This document shows positions 8,062-17,749 of a stretch of DNA of 64,000 nucleotides, piece by piece. Under the pieces are notes generated by a model that saw only the letters and a program-made list of their open reading frames with translations, ran no database searches and was not told the origin of the DNA. Origin of the DNA: Geminocystis herdmanii PCC 6308 (GTDB lineage: Bacteria; Cyanobacteriota; Cyanobacteriia; Cyanobacteriales; Cyanobacteriaceae); the NCBI RefSeq assembly GCF_000332235.1, contig NZ_CM001775.1, positions 3,500,804-3,564,803 on the forward strand, given 5' to 3'. The stretch's first letter is position 1; every line of letters begins with the position of its first letter. Position numbers and translations under genes: made by a program.

Positions 8062-11000
8062 ATGTATAAGATTATGATTAATTCCCCTTATTCTCTTTCT
8101 CAAAACCCAGACGACAAAAACGAAACCCCCTCAGACATCACCCAAAATAATAATTTTTGGCGTTGGCTTACTTATTTGATACTTTTATCTTTGGGGGGGG
8201 GTGTTAGTTATAGTTGGTATTTTTTCACTCAACAATTAATCCCCTCGATCGAAAAATCCGTTACTGATTTTATCTCTCGTCCTGTTAAACTAGGTAAAAT
8301 AGAGGCAATTTCTTTCAATACCATTAGACTAGGGGAAAGCAGTATTGAAACAACCAAAATAGAGAATGATTTTGTCATTGCCGAGGGAGTAGAAATCAAA
8401 TTCAATCCCCTACAATTATTAGCTAATCAAGAGATAAATATTGGACTTAATATCTTAAATCCTCAAGGATTTTTACAACAAAATAAAGATGATAGTTGGA
8501 TTCAACTTAACCTAAATGATGAGATAAGTAATGAATTTTTAGGAAAATCTATTCATATAAATAATATCTCTTTAATTGATGGATTTATTAACATAAAATC
8601 AAGAAAAAGTCAAGGTAATTATCAAGAAAATATTACAAAAATTAACCTAGAGTTGGCAAACATAAATTTTGAAAAAAATAAACAATTTTTTGAAGTTAAT
8701 GGAAGATTAAATAATCAAAATAAAATAGCAGTTACTGGTTTACATTATCCCGAAAAAACACAATGGTTACTGAGAATAAATACTGAAAATTTAGCAACAA
8801 ATATTCTTAATGATTTTGTAGAATTGCCTGTAGGCATAGATTCTGGCGATATTAACGGGGACTTTAGTTTAAATTTTGTTCAAGAAAAATTAGAGAATTT
8901 GGAAGCTAATTTAGACTTTAATTTAGTTAATTTAACCTTACCAAATATAGCTAATAAATTAACAAAAAGTGCAGGAAATTTGCAAATTCGCAACGAAGTT
9001 ATTAATTTAAAAAATGTCGAAACTAACCTTGATTTAATTCCTGCAAAAGTTAACGGTAGTATCAATAATAATCAATTAAATTTGCAAGTGAGTGCGAAAA
9101 ATCCTCTAGAAATTAGCCAAGTTTTTTCTAGTCTCAAAATTGACACGGGGGATTTAGTCACGAAAGGCAAAATCGCAGCAGACTTGACAATCACGGGGGA
9201 TATTAATCAACCAAAAATAGCGACAAAAATTAGAAGTGTTGGTAAGACACAAGTTGATAAGATAATTTTTGATAAAATCTCAGCTGACTTCGATATTTTT
9301 TCTCAAGGATTAGTGATTAATAATTTTGAGTTGTTGCCAACTATCGGCGGAAAAGTTAACGGCAATGGCAAGGTAAATTTAAGCAAAAAAGATGACAGTT
9401 TTTCCCTCGCATTTAGGGGGATAGATATAGAAGGAGAAAAAGTAGCGACTCTTTATCAGCAAGAGTTGCCGATGAAGATTGGCTTAGTTAATGGAGATTA
9501 TCAGTTATTCGGCAATTGGCATAATTTATCACAAAGTAAATTAACTGGAAATTCTAGCTTAGAGTTAGAAACGGGAAAGGCGATGATTAATAATTTCGAG
9601 ATTAATCCCGACACTTGGAGAGGAGAGGTTAAGGTGTCGGGGGTAAGGTTAACACAATTACCTAATCTCGATTGTGAAAAATTTGGTTGCGATGACTCTT
9701 TATTAAATGGAGAATTTTTTGTCAGGGGAAGACGGCAGGAGATAACCGCAGAAAATATTGATTTGACGGGAAAATTTAATTTTGACTTGGCGGGGGGAAG
9801 GGTTATCTTTCATAACACCAGTTTGACTCAGGGAAGTTGGCAAACCCAGATGACACTCGATAATTTGTCACTGTCTCAGTTGCCTTCTCTTAATTTGTCT
9901 TCAGGCTCGATCGAAACTGCCATAATTACAGGAGAGTTGCGAGCTGGAGGGGTGTTAAATAAAGATGATGAGATGATGATTCAAGGAAAAGGAAATTTAT
10001 TTTTGCCTCAAGGGAAGGTAGAGATAGATAACTTTACTTTGCAAAAGGATAACTTTACAGCGCAAACTAATTTGACAAATTTTTCTTTAGCGGATTTCGG
10101 GGATAACTTTCGGGGGGGAGTCACCGGAGAAATTAGTTGGAGGGGGGATGTTAATAATTTGACAGCAGATAACCTTAACCTAGAAGGCAATTTAATTTTT
10201 AGTCAGGGTATTGATATTATTCATCAACCTTTATTTACAGATTTTATCTGGAATGGTAAAGCCTTAGAGATTCAAGAGGTTAGGTTCGATCGAACTGCCC
10301 CCCTTTACGATAAAGTTTATGGTAGAGGGAGAATAAGCTATGACAAAGAAACCGAAACATTAAAAGAAGTCAACTTAGAAATTATTGCCAAAGGGATAGA
10401 CTTAAAAACCTTACCCCTACCCTCCTCTTTAGATGTGATTAAATATCAAGGAAACATAGACTTTCAAGGCAGACTTATGGGAGATATATCACAACCAAAC
10501 CTAACAGGAAAAATCAATCTCAATAAATTTCAACTAGCCAATATAGACTTTTCACCCTTAACAGGAAATTTAACAACTTCTGCAAAAAAAGGTATAAATA
10601 TCAAACTAGACTCGATAACAGCAGAAGATAAACTTTATATAGATATAGATAACCAAAACCAACCTCAAAAAATAGAGATACAAAACAACAATAGTAGAAT
10701 AGAAGCCGTCAGGAAAAATGAGACTTTAGCCGTGACAGCGAATAATATCCCCTTAGATAAAGTAACAAAAACTTGGTTAACCTATCTTCCCGATGACATC
10801 AAAAAAATAGGGGGGAATTTTTCGGCAGACATAGAAGTCAACTTAATAGACAATAACTTTATTGCCTCCAATATTCTTATCGAAAAACCTATAGTAAATA
10901 ATTTTCAAGGAGATACCCTTACCACCAAATTAATTTCGGAAGGGGATGTTATTAAAATTGAAGAAGGAAAAATCCAACATCGAGAAAATGAATATCTATT

Positions 11001-14000
11001 TAATGGAGAATTAATTTCTTTAGCAAACAATCCCCAAGTCAAAGGAAAAGTAGAAATCAAAGAAGGAGACATTCAGAATTTTTTGCGTAGCTGGGAGATT
11101 TTTGACTTAAAAGATTTTTCCTCCCCATGGCAACCTCAACAATATGGAAAAGCAAAAGACTTATATTCTTCTCCAGTTGTCTCCCATTCTGCTAACCAAG
11201 AGGAAAAGACAACCCTTCCAGTTGCCTCCCATTCGGATAACTCAAAAGAAAAGTTAACATCTCTAGTTGTCTCTAATTCTGATAACCAAGAGGAAAAGTC
11301 AACATCTCTAGTTGTCTCTAATTCTGATAACCAAAAGGAAAAGAGTCACCCCCCAGTTGCCTCCAATTCTGATAACCAAGAGGAAAAGTTAACATCTCCA
11401 GTTGCCTCCCATTCGGATAACTCAAAAGAAAAGTTAACATCTCCAGTTGTCTTCAATTCGGATAACTCAAAAGAAAAGTCAACATCTCCAGTTGTCTTCA
11501 ATTCGGATAACTCAAAAGAAAAGTCAACATCTCCAGTTGTCTCCAATTCTGATAACCAAAAGGAAAAGAGTCACCCTCCAGTTGTCTTCAATTCTGATAA
11601 CTCAAAAGAAAAGTCAACATCTCCAGTTGCCTCCAATTCTGATAACCAAGAGGAAAAGTCAACATCTCCAGTTGTCTCCAATTCTGATAACCAAGAAGAA
11701 AAGTCAACATCTCCAGTTGTCTCTAATTCTGATAACCAAGAGGAAAAGTCAACATCTCCAGTTGCCTCCCATTCGGATAACCAAAAGGAAAAGAGTCACC
11801 CCCCAGTTGTCTCCAATTCTGATAACCAAGAAGAAAAGTCAACATCTCCAGTTGTCTCTAATTCTGATAACCAAAAGGAAAAGTTAACATCTCCAGTTGT
11901 CTCCCATTCGGATAACTCAAAAGAAAAGTCAACATCTCCAGTTGTCTCCAATTCTGTTAACCAAGAGGAAAAGTCAACATCTCCAGTTGTCTCCAATTCT
12001 GATAACCAAAAGGAAAAGAGTCACCCTCCAGTTGTCTTCAATTCTGATAACTCAAAAGAAAAGTCAACATCTCCAGTTGCCTCCAATTCTGATAACCAAG
12101 AGGAAAAGTCAACATCTCCAGTTGCCTCCCATTCGGATAACCAAAAGGAAAAGAGTCACCCCCCAGTTGTCTCCAATTCTGATAACCAAGAAGAAAAGTC
12201 AACATCTCCAGTTGTCTCTAATTCTGATAACCAAGAGGAAAAGTCAACATCTCCAGTTGCCTCCCATTCGGATAACCAAAAGGAAAAGAGTCACCCCCCA
12301 GTTGTCTCCAATTCTGATAACCAAGAAGAAAAGTCAACATCTCCAGTTGTCTCTAATTCTGATAACCAAAAGGAAAAGTTAACATCTCCAGTTGTCTCCC
12401 ATTCGGATAACTCAAAAGAAAAGTCAACATCTCCAGTTGTCTCCAATTCTGTTAACCAAGAGGAAAAGTCAACATCTCCAGTTGTCTCCAATTCTGCTAA
12501 CCAAGAGGAAAAGTCAACATCTCCAGTTGTCTCCAATTCTGCTAACCAAGAGGAAAAGTCAACATCTCCAGTTGTTTCCAATTCTGATAACCAAGAGGAA
12601 AAGTTAACATCTCCAGTTGTCTCCCATTCTGATAACCAAGAGGAAAAGTTAACATCTCCAGTTGTCTCCCATTCTGCTAACCAAGAGGAAAAGTTAACAT
12701 CTCCAGTTGTCTCCCATTCTGTTAACCAAGAAGAAAAGTCAACATCTTCAGTTGTCTCTAATTTCGATAATGAATTCAAACCTTTAGCTTCGATTCACAG
12801 TGATGAAGATTCTTTATTAGATACCTTAGATTTATTCGGAAAAATTCAAGCTGAGTTAAAACAACAACAAGCTAACCGCATTCATGCCAATATTCCTGTT
12901 TTAGAAGATTTAGACGGAAAATTTCGGGGTAATGTTGATTTTTCTTTTTCTTTTAATAACGGTTTTCAAGGTGAGTTTGATTTTCGTGGGGATGATTGGC
13001 AATGGGGAAAATATCAGGCAAATTTTGTTCAAGCTAGTGGTAGTTTTGGCAATGGTTTATTGACTTTATTACCTATCCAAATTCAAAATAATGATAGCAT
13101 TTTATCTTTAAGTGGTACTTATTCAAAAGAAAGAATTTCAGGTGATATTAAGTTATCAGATTTTTCTATTTCTCAACTTAAAGAAATTATAAGTTTGCCT
13201 AACAATTTTAATATAGAGGGTAATATTAACGCAACAATTGCTATTAGTGGAAGTGAAAAAAAACCTCTTGCAAAGGGCAATATAGAAATTATTGACTCAA
13301 AGATAAATGGTACTAAAATTGATGAAACAAGAGCTAGTTTTGGTTTTAGAAACTCTCGTTTTGATTTTTTAGCTAATAGTAATTTAACAGATAATTCTCA
13401 ACCTTTAAAAATAATTGGTAGTTTACCTTTTCAATTATTCCCTAATTCTATTATTGCTGATAATAATGAATTTCAAGTAAGTTTAAATTTAGCGAAAGAA
13501 GGTTTTAGTTTATTAAATATAGTCACAAATAATCAGCTTAATTGGCTTAGTGGAAATGGTAATATTAATTTAGATATTAATGGAAAATACTATCAATTAA
13601 CTAATACAATTACTAATGTTGAAACTCAGGGCATTGCTACTTTTGAAAATGGTGTTATTGATGGTAAAATTCTCGCTGATAAATCTATTAAGGATATTAA
13701 TGGAGAAGTTTTATTCGATTTTTCTCAGTTGACTATTCCGAATTTGACTGGTAATTTTAATGGTGGAAATATTCATATTAGTGGTAGTTTACCTATTATT
13801 GATAGTGGTTTTTCTAATGAATTTTTAACTATTAGTATTGATGATTTGGCTTTGGATATTGATAATTTATATCAAGGAAATACTCAAGCGATGGTATTCA
13901 TTAGGGGAAGTTCGATCGAGCCTAAAATTGGCGGTAAAATCAAATTATACAATGGAGAAATTTCTCTTAATAATAAATTCAATGATTATCAAAATAATAG

Positions 14001-14850
14001 TGAAAATAATGGCATATTATCTAATGTAAAAATTGATAACTTAGATTTGACACTAGGTAACAATATTAGTATCACTCAATCACCATTACTTTATTTAAAA
14101 GCGGAGGGAAGTTTGAAATTAAATGGAGATTTAAGCACTTTAAATCCCGAAGGAATTATTAATTTAACAGGAGGCAATCTTAATCTTTTTACCAGCCAAT
14201 TTAACTTAGCTAATGGAAATAATATCGCTAAATTTACTCCAGATAATGGCTTTAATCCTTATTTGGATATACAGTTAGAAAGTCGAGTAACAGAAACAAA
14301 TCGTTATAAATTAACTAATAATTATCATCCGAATGAAATTGAAGATTTTAGCAATTCTTCTTTTAATACCGCTCAAACTGTCAGAATAAATGCCAGTATT
14401 AAAGGTTGGAGTGATAACTTAGAAAATAATATAATTTTAAGCAGTAGCCCTCAAAGAAATCAAACTGAAATTATTGCTCTTTTAGGAGGAGGTTTTTTCG
14501 ATAATTTTACGGAAGGAGATAGTAGTTTAGGATTGGCTAATTTGGCTAGTGCTGCTCTTTTAGGTAGTGTACAAGGGCAGTTACAGCAAAACTTTGGTTT
14601 TAATCAATTAAGGCTATTTCCTACGCAAATTTTTGATAGTGAAAAACGCACTTCTAGTCTTGCTTTTGGTGCTGAATTAGGTTTAGATATTACTAAGGAT
14701 TTTTCTTTATCTATTACTAAAATTCTCACGGATGAACAAGCACCTCAATATAATATCCTTTATCGTCTTAATGATAAAACTATTTTACGAGGTTCTAGTG
14801 ATTTCGATCGAGATAGTCGAGGAGTGGTAGAATTTGAACATCGATTTTAA
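8062..14850 (+). CDS. TamB-like (DUF490) translocation/assembly protein with long internal repeat region
   Basis: A very large protein (about 2262 aa from the ATG at 8062; an in-frame TTG at 8029 would add 11). One N-terminal membrane helix (about 32-56, LTYLILLSLGGGVSYSWYFF) is followed by a long series of AsmA/TamB-like beta repeats. The C-terminal 400 residues carry the DUF490/TamB domain, with LLGGGFFDNF, a glycine-rich helix, and an ending in HRF. TamB proteins bridge inner and outer membranes and move lipid or help assemble outer-membrane proteins. Residues 1039-1568 are an insert of 15-residue repeats not usual for the family, and account for most of the excess size. Start uncertain: no clear ribosome site. 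Confidence 0.85.
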   Translation: MYKIMINSPYSLSQNPDDKNETPSDITQNNNFWRWLTYLILLSLGGGVSYSWYFFTQQLIPSIEKSVTDFISRPVKLGKIEAISFNTIRLGESSIETTKIENDFVIAEGVEIKFNPLQLLANQEINIGLNILNPQGFLQQNKDDSWIQLNLNDEISNEFLGKSIHINNISLIDGFINIKSRKSQGNYQENITKINLELANINFEKNKQFFEVNGRLNNQNKIAVTGLHYPEKTQWLLRINTENLATNILNDFVELPVGIDSGDINGDFSLNFVQEKLENLEANLDFNLVNLTLPNIANKLTKSAGNLQIRNEVINLKNVETNLDLIPAKVNGSINNNQLNLQVSAKNPLEISQVFSSLKIDTGDLVTKGKIAADLTITGDINQPKIATKIRSVGKTQVDKIIFDKISADFDIFSQGLVINNFELLPTIGGKVNGNGKVNLSKKDDSFSLAFRGIDIEGEKVATLYQQELPMKIGLVNGDYQLFGNWHNLSQSKLTGNSSLELETGKAMINNFEINPDTWRGEVKVSGVRLTQLPNLDCEKFGCDDSLLNGEFFVRGRRQEITAENIDLTGKFNFDLAGGRVIFHNTSLTQGSWQTQMTLDNLSLSQLPSLNLSSGSIETAIITGELRAGGVLNKDDEMMIQGKGNLFLPQGKVEIDNFTLQKDNFTAQTNLTNFSLADFGDNFRGGVTGEISWRGDVNNLTADNLNLEGNLIFSQGIDIIHQPLFTDFIWNGKALEIQEVRFDRTAPLYDKVYGRGRISYDKETETLKEVNLEIIAKGIDLKTLPLPSSLDVIKYQGNIDFQGRLMGDISQPNLTGKINLNKFQLANIDFSPLTGNLTTSAKKGINIKLDSITAEDKLYIDIDNQNQPQKIEIQNNNSRIEAVRKNETLAVTANNIPLDKVTKTWLTYLPDDIKKIGGNFSADIEVNLIDNNFIASNILIEKPIVNNFQGDTLTTKLISEGDVIKIEEGKIQHRENEYLFNGELISLANNPQVKGKVEIKEGDIQNFLRSWEIFDLKDFSSPWQPQQYGKAKDLYSSPVVSHSANQEEKTTLPVASHSDNSKEKLTSLVVSNSDNQEEKSTSLVVSNSDNQKEKSHPPVASNSDNQEEKLTSPVASHSDNSKEKLTSPVVFNSDNSKEKSTSPVVFNSDNSKEKSTSPVVSNSDNQKEKSHPPVVFNSDNSKEKSTSPVASNSDNQEEKSTSPVVSNSDNQEEKSTSPVVSNSDNQEEKSTSPVASHSDNQKEKSHPPVVSNSDNQEEKSTSPVVSNSDNQKEKLTSPVVSHSDNSKEKSTSPVVSNSVNQEEKSTSPVVSNSDNQKEKSHPPVVFNSDNSKEKSTSPVASNSDNQEEKSTSPVASHSDNQKEKSHPPVVSNSDNQEEKSTSPVVSNSDNQEEKSTSPVASHSDNQKEKSHPPVVSNSDNQEEKSTSPVVSNSDNQKEKLTSPVVSHSDNSKEKSTSPVVSNSVNQEEKSTSPVVSNSANQEEKSTSPVVSNSANQEEKSTSPVVSNSDNQEEKLTSPVVSHSDNQEEKLTSPVVSHSANQEEKLTSPVVSHSVNQEEKSTSSVVSNFDNEFKPLASIHSDEDSLLDTLDLFGKIQAELKQQQANRIHANIPVLEDLDGKFRGNVDFSFSFNNGFQGEFDFRGDDWQWGKYQANFVQASGSFGNGLLTLLPIQIQNNDSILSLSGTYSKERISGDIKLSDFSISQLKEIISLPNNFNIEGNINATIAISGSEKKPLAKGNIEIIDSKINGTKIDETRASFGFRNSRFDFLANSNLTDNSQPLKIIGSLPFQLFPNSIIADNNEFQVSLNLAKEGFSLLNIVTNNQLNWLSGNGNINLDINGKYYQLTNTITNVETQGIATFENGVIDGKILADKSIKDINGEVLFDFSQLTIPNLTGNFNGGNIHISGSLPIIDSGFSNEFLTISIDDLALDIDNLYQGNTQAMVFIRGSSIEPKIGGKIKLYNGEISLNNKFNDYQNNSENNGILSNVKIDNLDLTLGNNISITQSPLLYLKAEGSLKLNGDLSTLNPEGIINLTGGNLNLFTSQFNLANGNNIAKFTPDNGFNPYLDIQLESRVTETNRYKLTNNYHPNEIEDFSNSSFNTAQTVRINASIKGWSDNLENNIILSSSPQRNQTEIIALLGGGFFDNFTEGDSSLGLANLASAALLGSVQGQLQQNFGFNQLRLFPTQIFDSEKRTSSLAFGAELGLDITKDFSLSITKILTDEQAPQYNILYRLNDKTILRGSSDFDRDSRGVVEFEHRF
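11176..12765 (+). repeat. 36 phased 45-bp repeats inside the TamB-like gene
   Basis: The unit encodes 15 residues of the type SPVVSNSDNQEEKST and recurs from 11176 to 12751 at exact 45-base spacing with no indel. Variants include SHSDNSKEK and KSHPP. A 334-base block at 11668-12001 is identical to 12163-12496 (offset 495, eleven units). Another at 11521-11674 matches 11971-12124 (offset 450, ten units), indicating recent segmental amplification by slippage or unequal recombination. Confidence 0.95.
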
Positions 14851-14886
14851 TAGCTTTCTGATTTATTCAGCAGACCCTACTTATTA

Positions 14887-15591
14887 CTACACAAATAATA
14901 AAGGTTTATCTTTGAGAGGGGCGAAAGCCTTACTATCAAAGCGATACAGCGTAGCTGGCCTTCCTGCACCTTTGTTCGCTTTTTCTCCTGTATCGATTAA
15001 AAACCCTAATTTGAGCAATCGTGAGCGAAAATTGGAGTAATCTGTGAAATTTTCACCTAAAACTGTGATATAAAGTTGATAAAGGTCATAAAGGGTGAAT
15101 AATTCAGGTAACACATCAAAAGCGATCGGACTATACTCTAACTTATTGCGTAGTCTCTGATAACCATATTCTAAAATATTATTATGATCGAAAGCAAGGG
15201 AGGGGATGGCATTTAAGTTTATCCATGTCACGGTTTTAATATTTTTAGTAATTTTTGCGTCTTCATACCGCATAAATGCAAAATAAGTTACACAAAGGTA
15301 TCGATCGAACTCCTGATTAGATATATGATCGAAGGTGTATAATTGCTCTAAGTAAAGATTCTTGACGGTGATTTTTTCTGCAAGGGTGCGATAAGCCGCC
15401 GATTCTAAAGACTCATCTTGTTTGACTAAAGTGCCGGGTAAACTCCAATATTCTTTAAATGGTTCTTCTTCACGTTTTACCAGTAAAATTAAAAGTTGAT
15501 TCTTGATAGTGTCCACAGAAAAGATAACATTATCAACTCCTACTTTAAATTGTGCTAGATTTTGCTTCACTTTAACAACTTGATTCGTCAT
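14887..15591 (-). CDS. nrtR: NrtR-type Nudix regulator of NAD metabolism
   Basis: An N-terminal Nudix fold (about 15-140) is fused to a C-terminal winged-helix domain (about 155-225, DYSNFRSRLLKLGFL followed by RPATLYRF), the architecture of the transcriptional regulator NrtR. The Nudix box is degenerate: after G...E...R the conserved glutamates are partly replaced (RTLAEKI), as in NrtR proteins that bind ADP-ribose without hydrolysing it. It overlaps the upstream nadD by 20 bases, which supports a role in NAD biosynthesis control. Length is 234 aa. A catalytic ADP-ribose pyrophosphatase is less likely. Confidence 0.85.
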   Translation of the reverse strand: MTNQVVKVKQNLAQFKVGVDNVIFSVDTIKNQLLILLVKREEEPFKEYWSLPGTLVKQDESLESAAYRTLAEKITVKNLYLEQLYTFDHISNQEFDRYLCVTYFAFMRYEDAKITKNIKTVTWINLNAIPSLAFDHNNILEYGYQRLRNKLEYSPIAFDVLPELFTLYDLYQLYITVLGENFTDYSNFRSRLLKLGFLIDTGEKANKGAGRPATLYRFDSKAFAPLKDKPLLFV

Positions 15592-16147
15592 TCAAATATA
15601 AACGATTTTTGTGAATATAGCTCTTTACTTTATCAGTTAACACCGCGCTATCGTGATTATAACGATAATCCGTAGAAGAAAATGGCGGTATTTCACAAGG
15701 AGCGATCGAACATCCTAAACTACGAGATATAATGTGATCGATGGTTTCCTGCTCAATTCTATAACCTTCCCTTGGTATTAACAAAACTTTCACTTGTCGC
15801 CATAATTTTTCCGCTTCATACCATGTAAAAATTTGTTGTGCCAAATCTCCCCCTATCACCATTGTCAAATCAATATCTTCCCCCCATTTTTCCCTTGCCT
15901 TTACAACGGTATTAATTGTACGTCTATCACTAATATCCTGACAATTAACAATATTACTCAGTTTAATATCTTGTATGAGTAATTCTAGCATTTTGGTTCG
16001 ATCGAGCAAAGCACAACCATGACTTTTAAAAGGGTTATCGGAAGCATAAACCCCTACTAAATCATAATTTTGACTCAAATAACATAATATACTTTTATGC
16101 GCGATCGTTGGTGGATCAGCACTTGTACCAAATAAAGCAACAAACAT
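15572..16147 (-). CDS. nadD: Nicotinate-nucleotide adenylyltransferase NadD
   Basis: The nucleotidyltransferase motif GTSADPPTIAH at residues 7-17 is a GxFDPxHxxH variant, and the late SSTDYR corresponds to the ISSTxIR motif. The enzyme adenylates nicotinate mononucleotide in NAD synthesis. At 191 aa it has the normal length. Translational coupling to the downstream nrtR is suggested by the 20-base overlap. The first His of the motif is replaced by Thr, as in some cyanobacterial members. Confidence 0.85.
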   Translation of the reverse strand: MFVALFGTSADPPTIAHKSILCYLSQNYDLVGVYASDNPFKSHGCALLDRTKMLELLIQDIKLSNIVNCQDISDRRTINTVVKAREKWGEDIDLTMVIGGDLAQQIFTWYEAEKLWRQVKVLLIPREGYRIEQETIDHIISRSLGCSIAPCEIPPFSSTDYRYNHDSAVLTDKVKSYIHKNRLYLNDESSC

Positions 16148-16194
16148 AGTGGTAGGTTAGGGAGTTGGGGTGTTAGGGTGTAACGGAAGAAAAA

Positions 16195-16250
16195 TTATTA
16201 ATTGTTAATTCTCCATTCTCCATTCTCCATTCTCAATTCTCCATTCTTTT
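16195..16250. repeat. Heptamer tandem repeat (TTCTCCA)n
   Basis: Five or more copies of a 7-base CTCCATT-type unit run into the 3' end of the winged-helix membrane protein gene, so the repeat partly encodes its last residues. Confidence 0.7.
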
Positions 16251-17540
16251 ACGCCATTCATCATCAATCTTATTTTTTTGCTCTAACTGTTGATCTAATA
16301 AATCTTTTTCTGTAGAATAGGCTAAATTATCTTGACTAATTATTGTCTGATTAGCAAAATTTTGAGCATAATTAATCTTTAACTCTAACTCTTTACTAGA
16401 TTCTAATAAATTCGCTTTTTCTTCTCGATAGTAATTTCTCTCCTTAACTTTATTATTGCGATTTTGTAACCAAAAATAACGAATTAAAGGAATACCTAAA
16501 TAACTTACAGCATAGGTTAATAATAATGGATAAAGAAACTCAATAAATAAAATAAAACCACCAATTTCTTCAGCTATATCTGATGTTAATAATGAGCCTA
16601 ATACTAAAGCTAATACAATATTAACAGCACCCAAACCAACCGCTAACATTTTTTGACTGCTAGTAGCTAAACTAAATGTCCATAAATTTTCTTTTAAATA
16701 AGGAGATACCGATACTTTTTCTCTTTCTTGTGCCTTAACTTGCAACTCTGGAAAATAATAAATAATCTCTCCTTCTTCCGATACTTCAGGATAACCATTA
16801 AAACGAGTTAATACTGGTAAAATATAACCCTCATCCCCTTCACTATAATTATTAATATTATCTAAATAAGGAGCTAATTGTTCTGCTATAATCGCACCAT
16901 TATTATTTTCAATGACTGTAGTTATACTGCGCCAACGTTTATCTTCTAAATTAGAGTTAGGGTTGCCATCACCAAAAAGAAAAGAGTAAATTGATTCTAA
17001 AAAATTAAGCTCATTTTCTGCTGAATTACTCAGTTGTCTTTGATAACGTCTTTGTTGATAATCAGGGGTAAATATCCAGAAAATATCCGGGGAAAACCAA
17101 AAACGAGGGAAAAAGAAAAATCCTCCTCCTCCTCCTCCTCGACTTGAGTTATTATCATTATCGTCATTTCCTTTACTATTAATCGCAATAACTATTACCA
17201 CGATGGCAATTAGCATTAAGAGAATAGAGGATACCAATAATATACCAAAGGATATTCTAATCAAATAAAAGACTATTTTCCACGTTTTTTCTAAGGCTTT
17301 TTGCCCACGTAATTGCCAATACTTATTATTTAAAATACTACGAAAATTTTTAGGAAATAAATAAGCTATATCTCCCGTTTCTGCTACCTGCAAATTACCG
17401 TTAGTATCTTCTGCTAATTTTAATAATTCTTTTTGAACTATGTTTAAATCCAAGCCTGATTTAGTGGCAACATCTCCCACGGTAACACGATAATTTAATT
17501 GTTCGATCGACTGCATAATAGCAGTATTTGGACTATTCAT
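16233..17540 (-). CDS. Winged-helix and membrane-domain protein, conserved cyanobacterial type
   Basis: The first 70 residues resemble a winged helix (VTVGDVATKSGLDLNIVQKEL, then GNLQVAETGDIAYLFP). A long hydrophobic hairpin follows at about 88-122, then a Gly-rich and Phe-rich stretch (GGGGGGFFFFP). A second copy of the winged-helix-like unit appears near 225-270 and ends IIYYFPEL. Two more membrane helices lie at about 296-352 and a charged helical tail completes it. Function is unknown. The paired xxYxFP endings of the two winged units are the clearest feature. Confidence 0.6.
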   Translation of the reverse strand: MNSPNTAIMQSIEQLNYRVTVGDVATKSGLDLNIVQKELLKLAEDTNGNLQVAETGDIAYLFPKNFRSILNNKYWQLRGQKALEKTWKIVFYLIRISFGILLVSSILLMLIAIVVIVIAINSKGNDDNDNNSSRGGGGGGFFFFPRFWFSPDIFWIFTPDYQQRRYQRQLSNSAENELNFLESIYSFLFGDGNPNSNLEDKRWRSITTVIENNNGAIIAEQLAPYLDNINNYSEGDEGYILPVLTRFNGYPEVSEEGEIIYYFPELQVKAQEREKVSVSPYLKENLWTFSLATSSQKMLAVGLGAVNIVLALVLGSLLTSDIAEEIGGFILFIEFLYPLLLTYAVSYLGIPLIRYFWLQNRNNKVKERNYYREEKANLLESSKELELKINYAQNFANQTIISQDNLAYSTEKDLLDQQLEQKNKIDDEWRKRMEN

Positions 17541-17547
17541 AATTAAT

Positions 17548-17643
17548 TAGGTGTTAGGTATTAGGTATTAGGTATTAGGGTATTAGGGTATTAGGGTATT
17601 AGGTATTAGGGTATTAGGGTATTAGGGTATTAGGGTATTAGGG
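17548..17643. repeat. Tandem repeat (TATTAGGG)n
   Basis: About twelve copies of a TATTAGG(G) unit, 7 or 8 bases, lie just upstream of the winged-helix membrane protein gene. It resembles cyanobacterial STRR tracts and could alter the distance between promoter and start codon. Confidence 0.85.
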
Positions 17644-17749
17644 AAGTTAATAATTGTTAATTGTTCACTATTCACTATTGAACTTTTTTTTAGTGTTTAC
17701 GTCTGTTTAATTTAAGTAGATTAAAATTATCCTTATCAATATATTGTAT

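Noticed and set aside
11176-12765. CRISPR array
   Set aside because: Units are contiguous with no unique spacers and are multiples of codons inside a conserved gene.
11176-12780. Long open frames on both strands and in other phases within the repeat array
   Set aside because: A 45-base unit without stops keeps several frames open by default; they have no start context and only the TamB frame continues into conserved sequence on both sides.
14851-15040. Plus-strand frame after the TamB-like stop
   Set aside because: It is antisense to nrtR coding sequence and has no independent support.
17548-17643. CRISPR or telomere sequence
   Set aside because: Simple 7-8 base units with no spacers in an ordinary chromosomal intergenic region.
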